A DNA stretch of 64,000 bases from Cellvibrio sp. UBA7671. Its GTDB lineage: Bacteria; Pseudomonadota; Gammaproteobacteria; Pseudomonadales; Cellvibrionaceae. Shown in pieces: positions 45,316 to 52,158 of the stretch. The stretch is from positions 248,001 through 312,000 of the forward strand of contig DLHJ01000002.1 in assembly GCA_002483145.1 (NCBI GenBank), in the 5' to 3' direction. Within the stretch, counting starts at the first letter, position 1; every line of letters begins with the position of its first letter. The notes below the pieces were generated by a model. It had not been told where the DNA came from, ran no database searches, and saw only the letters and a list, made by a program, of their open reading frames with translations. The translations under genes and the position numbers were made by a program.

Positions 45316-45900
45316 ATGAAACGTTTATTAACTTTCGGTGTTGTGGCAGATTTGTCTATGGGTTTAATGAGTCCGGCATTTGCAGCGTTGAAAGAGGGGG
45401 ATAAAGCTCCCCTATTTAATCTGGAAGCATCACTGGCAGGAAAACCCTTTCAATTTTCGCTCGCAGAAAGCCTGAAGAAAGGCCCTGTGGTCGTGTATTT
45501 TTATCCGTCAGCCTACACCGGCGGCTGCAATATCCAGGCGCATACTTTTTCCGTCAGCAGTGAAAAATTTGCTTCTGCAGGTGCAACGGTCATTGGTGTT
45601 TCGCTCGACAGTATTGAGCGTCTCAACGATTTTTCCGCTGATCCGGAATACTGTGCTGGAAAATTCGCGGTGGGTTCGGATGCGGATGGCAAGATCGCCA
45701 AAGCGTTCGAATTAAATGTACGTGAAGCGGTAGAAGGGAAGGTGGATTCACGCGGTGAGGCTATTGACCACGGCTTTGCCGAACGCACTACCTTTATCAT
45801 TACACCTGATGGCAAAATCGCAGCTACTATCGGTGGTGTAACACCCGCAGAGAACGTAAAAACGGCGCTTGAAAAAGTTCAGCAACTTTCCGCGCGTTAA
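45316..45900 (+). CDS. Secreted peroxiredoxin (AhpC/TSA family)
   Basis: This 194-residue peroxiredoxin with a signal peptide (ends PAFA, residue 23) is periplasmic. The peroxidatic cysteine is Cys71 in YPSAYTGGCNIQAHTF, where the family usually has T-P-G-C-T; a second cysteine near residue 113 (DPEYCAG) could be the resolving one. The C-terminal half with ERTTFIITPDGKI is typical of the BCP/PrxQ group. GGAAA lies just before the start. It is the last gene of the run DUF1549/1553, DUF1501 and two cytochromes, with a short hairpin after the stop. Confidence 0.88.
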   Translation: MKRLLTFGVVADLSMGLMSPAFAALKEGDKAPLFNLEASLAGKPFQFSLAESLKKGPVVVYFYPSAYTGGCNIQAHTFSVSSEKFASAGATVIGVSLDSIERLNDFSADPEYCAGKFAVGSDADGKIAKAFELNVREAVEGKVDSRGEAIDHGFAERTTFIITPDGKIAATIGGVTPAENVKTALEKVQQLSAR

Positions 45901-46275
45901 CTCTGGCTAAGTTGTCCTTTAATAAATATCCGCATTCGCGGGTATGATGAAATGATATCTATAAAAAGAGATGTTCAAAAAACCACAATAAGTATATTTG
46001 CTGTTGATTGGCTGTTTAAAAATCAACAGCAATTAACCCATCGGTTTGCTCACTATCATTCAGTACAGGTAATGGCTGTTGTATGTTGACTGTCAACAAT
46101 GATTTCCTGTGTAAAACAAAACATGGATGATGGTTTTTTGTTCATATTTCAGCACTTTTTAAGTGGATATGACGTTATATTAAATTATTCATGAGTTGGC
46201 CTGGTGTTTGCTATCTACTAAATTAGATTAAATAATTTTTCTAATTTAAAGCTAACTGTTTGAAGGAAAATAAAT
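45901..46275. other. Intergenic region with three palindromes
   Basis: No gene is present. A half copy of the REP-like repeat (45926-45945, ATATCCGC..GCGGGTAT) comes right after the peroxiredoxin gene and may end its transcript. A perfect 12-bp hairpin TTGCTGTTGATT/AATCAACAGCAA spans 45998-46032 with an 11-base loop. A 15-base perfect palindrome TGTTGACTGTCAACA at 46084-46098 is a good operator candidate for the downstream cytochrome genes. Confidence 0.6.
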
Positions 46276-46488
46276 ATGTCACTCCCATCAAAAAAAACCT
46301 TAGGCTTTTTGGTCAGTCTACTTTGGTTTTTAAGTGCTACTGCAGCTACGGCGCATCTTGCATTTTCTGCTGAATTTGATGCACAAAAACCTTTCGAACT
46401 GAAGAGTGAAACCACCAAGAAAACATGGGTTAATTCACCTGGCTGGATTTATCTGGATGTGCGTGCATCCCAAGCCGTTGAATACTGA
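46276..46488 (+). pseudogene. Truncated DUF6152-like secreted protein
   Basis: This 70-residue exported protein has a signal peptide (to about residue 26) and the start of a DUF6152-type domain: HLAFSAEFDAQKPFELK, then TWVNSPGWIYLDV. Normal members begin with HH after the signal, have a K-V-x-W-x-N-P-H segment and continue for another 50-70 residues. Here the second His is Leu and the frame stops right after LDVRASQAVEY. I could not find the missing part in another frame. AAGGAAAAT upstream shows a good start. It is likely a decayed remnant, though a short functional version cannot be excluded. Confidence 0.55.
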
Positions 46489-46547
46489 AATTCCCAACAA
46501 TTGGTGTGTATCCTGTGGATAGTGATTTGACTTTTTTGGAGGGTTGT

Positions 46548-46733
46548 ATGAATACGTTAATGGGGAAAAATATTTCATTAAGCAGGCGACGTTGGATTGT
46601 ATCTGCACTTATCCTGTTAGCCTATGTGTCGTTCTCACTGTCCTCAATGAATAGCGAGGCCGCTGAAAGAACTTGTATAATGACCTCGGATTTACACAAC
46701 CAGTTAACCGTAACGAAAATTAATAGTGATTAG
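46548..46733 (+). CDS. Small secreted or membrane-anchored protein, unknown
   Basis: This 61-residue protein has an excellent ribosome-binding site (TTGGAGGG before the ATG). A basic start (SRRRW) and a hydrophobic segment (about residues 14-33) form a signal peptide or anchor, and a short mature part contains one Cys (RTCIMTSD). I do not recognise it. It lies 13 bases before the cytochrome c' gene and is probably in the same transcript. Codon use looks normal. Confidence 0.55.
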   Translation: MNTLMGKNISLSRRRWIVSALILLAYVSFSLSSMNSEAAERTCIMTSDLHNQLTVTKINSD

Positions 46734-46746
46734 GAGATAGGCGTTA

Positions 46747-47259
46747 ATGACTCATGTATCAAAAGTGGCGAGATCGTTGAAATTACTGGGTGCAACATTG
46801 TTGGTCACCTTGAGTTCGGGTTTGTACGTGGCGGATGCAGCCGCACAACAAGCAGCTGATCCTGCTGCTGCAGCAAAACAAGCGGTTGCTGTTCGCAAAG
46901 CAGCATTCGTTTTGATTGCCAATAACTTCAAGCCAATTGGTGAAGTGTTGCAAGGTAAAGTAACTTACAATCAGGCAGAAATTGTTAAGCGTGCTGAGCG
47001 CGTTGCCTTCCTGAGTTTATTGTTGGATGGCACTTTCCCGGATGCGTCTAACCTCGGGGAACCTACCACTAAATCCAAGCCGGAAATTTGGGCGAAAAAA
47101 GCAGACTTTGATAAACAAATTAAAGAGTTTCAGGTAAACGCTGCGGCGCTCGCCGAGATTGCTGCCAAAGAATCAACCGCGTCAGATGCGTTTAAAGCAG
47201 CTGCAAAAGCCGTCGCTGAAGGTTGCAAAGGCTGTCACGATGCGTACAAAGCAAAGTAA
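46747..47259 (+). CDS. Cytochrome c' (class II)
   Basis: This 170-residue exported class II cytochrome c has a haem motif CKGCH at residues 160-164, near the end, followed by DAYKAK. The signal peptide ends around residue 33 (AAAQ). RKAAFVLIANNFKPIGEVLQGK and the ASNLGEPTTKSKPEIWAKKADFDKQI block are typical of cytochromes c', which bind haem with an open site and are linked to nitric-oxide binding and stress. AGGAGA precedes the start. A b561-type membrane cytochrome gene follows after a terminator, a common pairing. Confidence 0.93.
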   Translation: MTHVSKVARSLKLLGATLLVTLSSGLYVADAAAQQAADPAAAAKQAVAVRKAAFVLIANNFKPIGEVLQGKVTYNQAEIVKRAERVAFLSLLLDGTFPDASNLGEPTTKSKPEIWAKKADFDKQIKEFQVNAAALAEIAAKESTASDAFKAAAKAVAEGCKGCHDAYKAK

Positions 47260-47299
47260 TAGCGGTGTAAAGGTTCCGGTTTGAAATAGCGCTCATCAT

Positions 47300-47332
47300 A
47301 TCGCTCTTGCTGTGTTATGCAGCAAGAGCGAT
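47300..47332 (+). terminator. Intrinsic terminator of the cytochrome c' gene
   Basis: A perfect 13-bp stem ATCGCTCTTGCTG/CAGCAAGAGCGAT with a 7-base loop is followed by TTGTTTT. Confidence 0.85.
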
Positions 47333-47381
47333 TTGTTTTGAATAGCTAAGATGTTAATTGAAATAACTGACAGGCCTGACT

Positions 47382-48137
47382 ATGACTGAACAACTTGTCG
47401 AAGCTGCTGAAAATACCATTACCCTAGAAGATGATAATAATCTTGAAAGATCCCAGTTAAAAATATGGGATTTGCCTACCCGGGTTTTCCATTGGTTATT
47501 AGTCGTTTCTTTTATTGCTGCCTATGTCACCAATTGGTTAGGTGTCAGTTATTTTGCCTATCATTTATGGGCGGGGTATTTTGTTGTTATCCTATTAGTT
47601 TTCAGGATTGTCTGGGGCGTCGTCGGTACCCATCACGCGCAGTTTGTCAATTTTGTACGGCACCCTGTAGAGAGTGTGAAATACGCACTTCATCTCACCA
47701 GAGGTAAAGCGAAATCCTATCCTGGACACAATCCATTGGGTGCGTTAATGGTGCTTACACTGTTGTTGGTATTGCTGTTACAAGCCGTTACCGGATTATT
47801 CGCCAATGACGAAATATTCAATATTGGCCCGCTGTATGGTTACATTACCCACGAATTAAGTTTAAAGCTCACTGCCGTGCACAAAGAATTATTTTATTGG
47901 ATTTTGGGCGCAGTAGTCATTCATGTCGGCGCGGTATTTTTTTATGTATTCGTCAAGCGCGAAAATTTGATCAAGGCTATGATCACCGGAAAAAAACCGG
48001 CGCATAATTTAGCCCAAGCCACAGCGATTGAATCTTCACGGATCTGGCTGGCATTAGTGTTGATTGTGGTTATTTCGGCGCTGCTGGCCTGGATCATAGT
48101 GGCCGCGCCTGAGGCCAGTTTGGATTTGGGTTATTGA
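47382..48137 (+). CDS. Cytochrome b561-type membrane protein
   Basis: This 251-residue inner-membrane di-haem cytochrome b of the Ni-hydrogenase/b561 superfamily has an N-terminus with about 24 acidic residues. Four haem-core membrane helices follow, with candidate ligands His38 (RVFHWLL), His61 (YHLWAGY), and histidines in LTAVHKELFYW and VIHVGAVFF, then a fifth helix at the C-terminus. Such proteins pass electrons between quinol and periplasmic cytochromes, so the cytochrome c' upstream is the natural partner. The ribosome-binding site is weak. Confidence 0.88.
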   Translation: MTEQLVEAAENTITLEDDNNLERSQLKIWDLPTRVFHWLLVVSFIAAYVTNWLGVSYFAYHLWAGYFVVILLVFRIVWGVVGTHHAQFVNFVRHPVESVKYALHLTRGKAKSYPGHNPLGALMVLTLLLVLLLQAVTGLFANDEIFNIGPLYGYITHELSLKLTAVHKELFYWILGAVVIHVGAVFFYVFVKRENLIKAMITGKKPAHNLAQATAIESSRIWLALVLIVVISALLAWIIVAAPEASLDLGY

Positions 48138-48152
48138 TCTTTATATTCAATA

Positions 48153-48197
48153 AAAAACCGGCGGATTTACGGCAATGCTGTAAATCCGCCGGTTTTT
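48153..48197. terminator. Bidirectional terminator between convergent genes
   Basis: An 18-bp perfect stem (AAAAACCGGCGGATTTAC with its complement) has a 9-base loop and A/T ends on both sides. It ends both the cytochrome b gene (plus) and the amidotransferase gene (minus). Confidence 0.92.
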
Positions 48198-48211
48198 AGT
48201 ATTTAGCTGCG

Positions 48212-49003
48212 TTACAAAATTCCCTCCTGGTTTCGCTCCAATAACAACTCGCCATCTTTAAACAAGCGCGATTCATGTTCGGCGTAGACTTTCCAGTTTT
48301 CATTTACGGTCAGTGGTTTGGTCGCAATCAGGATAACCTTGTCTTCGCTGGTGGTATGTTGGCTTAAATCCAACGATAAATCCCTGTCAATTAATGTCAC
48401 AGTGGTGAAGGGATGCTTGCGTTCTACATATGCCAAACTGGTTGAGCAGTAAGTGTAAAGCCATTCACCGTTGGACAAGATGATATTAAAGGTTCCATAG
48501 GTTGCAATCTCACGGCTGAGCTTATCCAATACGGAAAACAACTCGGCCGCATCTGTCGCTCCTGCAGGAAAATGTTGTTGCAGTTGTTGCAGCAGATAGC
48601 AAAATGCAAGTTCACTGTCCGTTTCACCTTGTGGCTGGAATTGTCCATTAAGCTCTGGAGTGAAATTTTTTAAATCACCGTTGTGGCAAAACACCCATTC
48701 GCTATTCCAAAGGTTGCGCTGGAATGGATGGCAATTGGTAAGTTTAACTTCGCCGACTGTGGCTTTGCGGATGTGCGCAATAATGGTTTTGGATTTGATA
48801 TCGGCGCGATGTACTTGTTCTGCTAATTTTGATTCGGCTGCAGGTTCGTGATCCACAAAAATATCGACGCTGTTATCGTTAAAGAAGGCGATACCCCAAC
48901 CGTCTTTATGTTCATCGGTCAAACCACCGCGTGCGCGAAAGCCTTCAAACGAAAAACCAATGCTTGTCGGTTTTTTGCAACTCATTCCCAATAGCTGGCA
49001 CAT
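48212..49003 (-). CDS. Class II glutamine amidotransferase (YafJ-like)
   Basis: This 263-residue protein has the N-terminal nucleophile fold of class II glutamine amidotransferases. It starts MCQLLGMSC, so Cys2 becomes the catalytic N-terminus after Met removal; this is why I chose this ATG over an in-frame GTG five codons upstream. Other marks are DGWGIAFFND, IAHIRKATVGEV, HPFQRNLWNSEWVFCHNGDL and the TDSELAFCYLLQQ block, as in YafJ/EgtC-type proteins. No synthase domain is attached. It follows the degenerate-EAL gene by 25 bases and shares its promoter. The acceptor reaction is unknown. Confidence 0.88.
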   Translation of the reverse strand: MCQLLGMSCKKPTSIGFSFEGFRARGGLTDEHKDGWGIAFFNDNSVDIFVDHEPAAESKLAEQVHRADIKSKTIIAHIRKATVGEVKLTNCHPFQRNLWNSEWVFCHNGDLKNFTPELNGQFQPQGETDSELAFCYLLQQLQQHFPAGATDAAELFSVLDKLSREIATYGTFNIILSNGEWLYTYCSTSLAYVERKHPFTTVTLIDRDLSLDLSQHTTSEDKVILIATKPLTVNENWKVYAEHESRLFKDGELLLERNQEGIL

Positions 49004-49028
49004 GCTGGTTTTAATCACTCATTCATCG

Positions 49029-49823
49029 TTAGGAAATTGCCGATTGCGGCAACACAAGCGTGTCTTCAGTATTAAACAAATAACCATCCAATGCACTGCT
49101 GGTCTTTGCATCTATCCCAGGCTTTTTTGCTACCAGAACGCGTAGGCTTGGATCAAATTCCGAAGGTAATGGTGCATCGATCAGCAGTGTGGTTAACGCT
49201 GGGTGATCAGCAAAAATAATATCCGGTGTTAAGCCAAGTTTTAATAATAGATCCAAATCGCCTGCCTCACTCAAATGAAGTCCAATTTTGTAACCGCGTT
49301 GGCGATAACTCGCCAGCGCCTGTTGAAAATGGGGCAGGGTGGCGTTATCCAGCAAGCGGGTATGCAATAACACTCGCTCGGGGCCGAGGCCGCAATCGCT
49401 GAGTATTTTTTCAAAGGTTTTACCGTGGTCGCTCACCACACTGATGATGTGGCGCGGTTGCACTTGCAGCGATAACAAATCTTTGCGTCCGTCAAATTGC
49501 TGCAAATAATTTAATGAGTGCAGGGTGCGCACCAGCCGATCCAGGTGAATGATTTGGTCTGTGCTATCCAGCGAATTAAAAATGCTATCAATATTGAGCG
49601 AATTGCCTGTCGCTGAGCGCACTAGCAAGTCGCTGTTGTAGCCAATCAGTGCATCGTCTGCAAAGGTGTGGATGGCCTGGAAGCGGCTACCTAAAATCAA
49701 ATTACCGAAGCGCCCCCAATAACTATTGTCGGCTTTAAAAAATCCGGTTTTGGGTAATGACTTGGTGCGCGCCTGGGTTTGCAGCTGGTCATTAAAATAA
49801 TTCATCAATTCTGTGAGTGGCAT
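49029..49823 (-). CDS. Degenerate EAL-domain-like protein
   Basis: This 264-residue cytoplasmic protein has a C-terminal two-thirds with the layout of an EAL phosphodiesterase. It contains LSLQVQPRHIISVV (as FLNVHPxxL), GLGPERVLLHTRLLDNA (where active enzymes have V-x-E-I-T-E), ALASYRQRGYKIGLHLSEAGD (where active enzymes have D-D-F-G-x-G) and LGLTPDIIFAD (as L-x-P-D-x-I-K-I-D). The metal- and substrate-binding acids are mostly lost, so cyclic-di-GMP hydrolysis is unlikely. The N-terminal 100 residues are unrecognised. An AAGG site favours this ATG over one five codons earlier. It is co-transcribed with the amidotransferase and has the same promoter design as oscA. Confidence 0.6.
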   Translation of the reverse strand: MPLTELMNYFNDQLQTQARTKSLPKTGFFKADNSYWGRFGNLILGSRFQAIHTFADDALIGYNSDLLVRSATGNSLNIDSIFNSLDSTDQIIHLDRLVRTLHSLNYLQQFDGRKDLLSLQVQPRHIISVVSDHGKTFEKILSDCGLGPERVLLHTRLLDNATLPHFQQALASYRQRGYKIGLHLSEAGDLDLLLKLGLTPDIIFADHPALTTLLIDAPLPSEFDPSLRVLVAKKPGIDAKTSSALDGYLFNTEDTLVLPQSAIS

Positions 49824-49867
49824 GGTGCGGCCTTGCATAGGATAAAAGTAAACGGTTAATGCAGCGC

Positions 49868-49922
49868 ATCATAGAGAGAAGAAATTTTTTTATAAAAGAA
49901 TTAAATATTCTCAGCTTATAAC
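49868..49922 (-). promoter_or_regulatory. Promoter with the oscA-type architecture
   Basis: On the minus strand, GTTATAAGC (49914-49922) and TATGAT (49868-49873) are separated by 40 bases, exactly as in the two oscA promoters, and TATGAT is followed by GCG as in those. It lies 45 bases before the degenerate-EAL gene. This suggests that the gene pair belongs to the same regulon as the sulfur genes. Confidence 0.55.
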
Positions 49923-50030
49923 ATCAGCCAAATGAGCGGGAGAGTTACTGATCGATTATAAGGATATAGGGATATATTCTTTCCAATTGCCTATAGCCAT
50001 CTTTTTAAAGGAATTACTTCAATATCCAAT

Positions 50031-50064
50031 CTGGTAGCAACTCAAAAAAACCGGTTGCTACCAG
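50031..50064 (-). terminator. Hairpin after the lipoprotein gene
   Basis: An 11-bp perfect stem CTGGTAGCAAC/GTTGCTACCAG has a T-rich loop on the minus strand. It lies 13 bases after the stop of the lipoprotein gene. It lacks a clean T-run behind it, so termination efficiency is uncertain. Confidence 0.5.
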
Positions 50065-50076
50065 GTTGAAGAAGTG

Positions 50077-51807
50077 CTAGTTAAAGTTGTCTATCTTAAA
50101 TCGTTTCACAATCAACTCTGCGTAACCATCGTTGGCGTTATTGCTCAACAATGCGAAGTTAAATTTGGCAACTTTGGTTAAATCCAGGGGTGTTAAACCG
50201 CCGACAAAATTGCTCAGTGGAATGCGAACGCTGGTGAACTCGGTTGCGGCGGGCAGTGTTATTTGATTGTGTGTTCCACCGTGCACAGCATATTGGCGCA
50301 ACTGCAAGTTAACACTTTGGTTGGATTGGTAGGTGATATCGATAAAGCTTGAATTGCTCAGGTCAACCGATTCGGCCTCGCCGGCTTTGTCAAAACCGGT
50401 TATCGGAAATGACATTTCACCCCAGGGTGCTACGGTCATGCGCACCATGGCTACTGGTGTGCTATCCAGCAATACCAATGGATCTGTCCCCGTGGCCGGG
50501 ATCAACTGTTTGGAGCCGGTGTTGCTGCCCAGTTTCCAGTTGCGGAAACCATTAATAGACAGCGACACCGGATTTAGTTGGCAGCCGCTGCCAGAAAAAT
50601 TTCCTGATGTGCCCTTGGTAGTATTTACCCAGGTGCCAACCAAAAGGCCGGACTCAATACCCAACAACCCTTGCAGCTGTGTTTTGTCGGCAGTGGCGAT
50701 GGTTAACCAGGGGCCGGTTAATTGGCCGCCGAGCGTTTGGGTTTCATGGGTTTTAAGATTGTAAGCTGAGCCGGTGACTTTATTGGCTGCATCAATATCA
50801 ATACTCAGCAGGCCGGTATTATTGCCGTTAAAACTCGCGCTAAAACGATAAACGGCATTACTCGCACCGCCCACGCGCGTTGCGCTGACAGATCCGCTGC
50901 GCGTTTCTTTTTTCCATGTGCCGGTGATGTCATTGGCTGAAATAAATTGGGCGTTATAGCTGCTCTTGTCGCTGCTATTGCCTGTTTCAAACGCTGCTGT
51001 TTGATTGTATTGCAGCGGTGTTATCGCGCTCAATTCGGTAGGTTCAAGGGTGTTTTCCGGCAGCGCAAATCCATTCACTTCGCCATTTAATGCATTGACG
51101 AAAAACGCGAGCTTGCCGTTGCTGTTGTCTGTTGTGAAGGTGCCCTGATAAATGCCCGAATAATTGCACAGGTGAGTGGCTTCCAGATGTTCTTTTGCAT
51201 CGGTAGTGTCGGGTAGTTGATGTGTGCCTCCATCGGCGGCCGAGGCTGCCGTCATTATGGTAGTCATGTTTTGTTCAAACATGGGGGCACTAAAATCAAT
51301 TTGCGTCCAGTTGTTTGCTGCCGTTTGTAGTGCGGTTGAAAGTTGAATGCCATTTTCGCTGTAGGTATCGGCATCGAGCATCAACAAAAAGCGCACCATA
51401 TTTTGTACGGTTTGATGAGTGGAGCTACCGTTCTCAACCAAATCGATGGGCGTAATCAATGGTTTCCCCAGGGTGCTGCCGAGTGTTATGCCGCCGATTG
51501 AAAAACTGATGGATTTTCCCTGCTCGTAGGTAAATGTTCCCGTGCTATTGGTCATGCCTGTCTGCGCGCCTGAAACAAAGCGCACGCCGGAAATACTCGT
51601 GTCCTTAAATTGTCCCTGCAGAACAGTCGCTGCTGCAGTTGAACTCGCAGCGGGTGCAGAACTGGACGTTGGTGTAGAGCTTGGCGCGGGTATGGAACTG
51701 ACGTTGGCTATGGAGCTGGGTTTTGGTGTGCTATTTGTGTTTCCGCCACCGCCACATGCAGCGAGCATGGAAGATGAAATCAAAATGAATGCAATTTTGT
51801 TGTACAT
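50077..51807 (-). CDS. Lipoprotein with Pro/Ser linker and carbohydrate-binding-like end
   Basis: This 576-residue lipoprotein has lipobox LAAC (Cys18), then GGGG and a linker of Pro-Ser-Ser units (about 25-65), the type of linker used by secreted Cellvibrio enzymes. The middle (about 70-400) is rich in Gly, Thr and Asn; it starts with GQFKDTSISGVRFVSG-type sequence and a helical segment typical of all-beta surface lipoproteins. The last 150 residues (from NGFRNWKLGSNTGSK to ELIVKRFKIDNFN) look like a jelly-roll ligand-binding domain. No catalytic motif is seen. I start at the ATG with GAGGGA upstream. It lies next to the galactan operon but has its own terminator signals; a role in polysaccharide binding is inferred. 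Confidence 0.7.
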   Translation of the reverse strand: MYNKIAFILISSSMLAACGGGGNTNSTPKPSSIANVSSIPAPSSTPTSSSAPAASSTAAATVLQGQFKDTSISGVRFVSGAQTGMTNSTGTFTYEQGKSISFSIGGITLGSTLGKPLITPIDLVENGSSTHQTVQNMVRFLLMLDADTYSENGIQLSTALQTAANNWTQIDFSAPMFEQNMTTIMTAASAADGGTHQLPDTTDAKEHLEATHLCNYSGIYQGTFTTDNSNGKLAFFVNALNGEVNGFALPENTLEPTELSAITPLQYNQTAAFETGNSSDKSSYNAQFISANDITGTWKKETRSGSVSATRVGGASNAVYRFSASFNGNNTGLLSIDIDAANKVTGSAYNLKTHETQTLGGQLTGPWLTIATADKTQLQGLLGIESGLLVGTWVNTTKGTSGNFSGSGCQLNPVSLSINGFRNWKLGSNTGSKQLIPATGTDPLVLLDSTPVAMVRMTVAPWGEMSFPITGFDKAGEAESVDLSNSSFIDITYQSNQSVNLQLRQYAVHGGTHNQITLPAATEFTSVRIPLSNFVGGLTPLDLTKVAKFNFALLSNNANDGYAELIVKRFKIDNFN

Positions 51808-52158
51808 ATGTCCCTCATAGATAGGATAAAAATTAAAATAAGTCTGTGCGCCGCAGAAAAAGCGGAGCAAAGCAAATTCAGCGCAAATCAGCGCAAGGTG
51901 AAGTTAGCTAGAGGAATTACTGCGTAGGGGGAGTGGGTGTAAACATCGCATCAGCCCACTGTGGGAGGGCTTTATAATTTTTACGCGGATCTTGCGCGAT
52001 AAATATCCGCTAGTCAACTAAAAGCTGTTGGTGTAATTCACACTGAAGTATTTTTATATTTGTGATATGCCCGCTGTTATGAACATAACTGCCCATAAAA
52101 AATGGCGTCATCCTTTCTGGGATAACGCCATTTAGACATCAATAATTTCAACAGGCTG
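51808..52158 (-). other. Intergenic region with the galactan-operon terminator
   Basis: This 351-base region holds the lipoprotein gene's promoter and, at 52094-52133, a terminator for the GH2 gene: stem AAATGGCGT/ACGCCATTT with an inner ATCC/GGAT pair and T-run TTTTTTATG on the minus strand. A short CCCACTGTGGG palindrome is near 51957. No coding sequence is seen. Confidence 0.7.

Noticed and set aside
46506-46547. Upstream start for the 61-residue protein
   Set aside because: A strong GGAGGG site lies directly before the ATG at 46548, and the earlier start has none.
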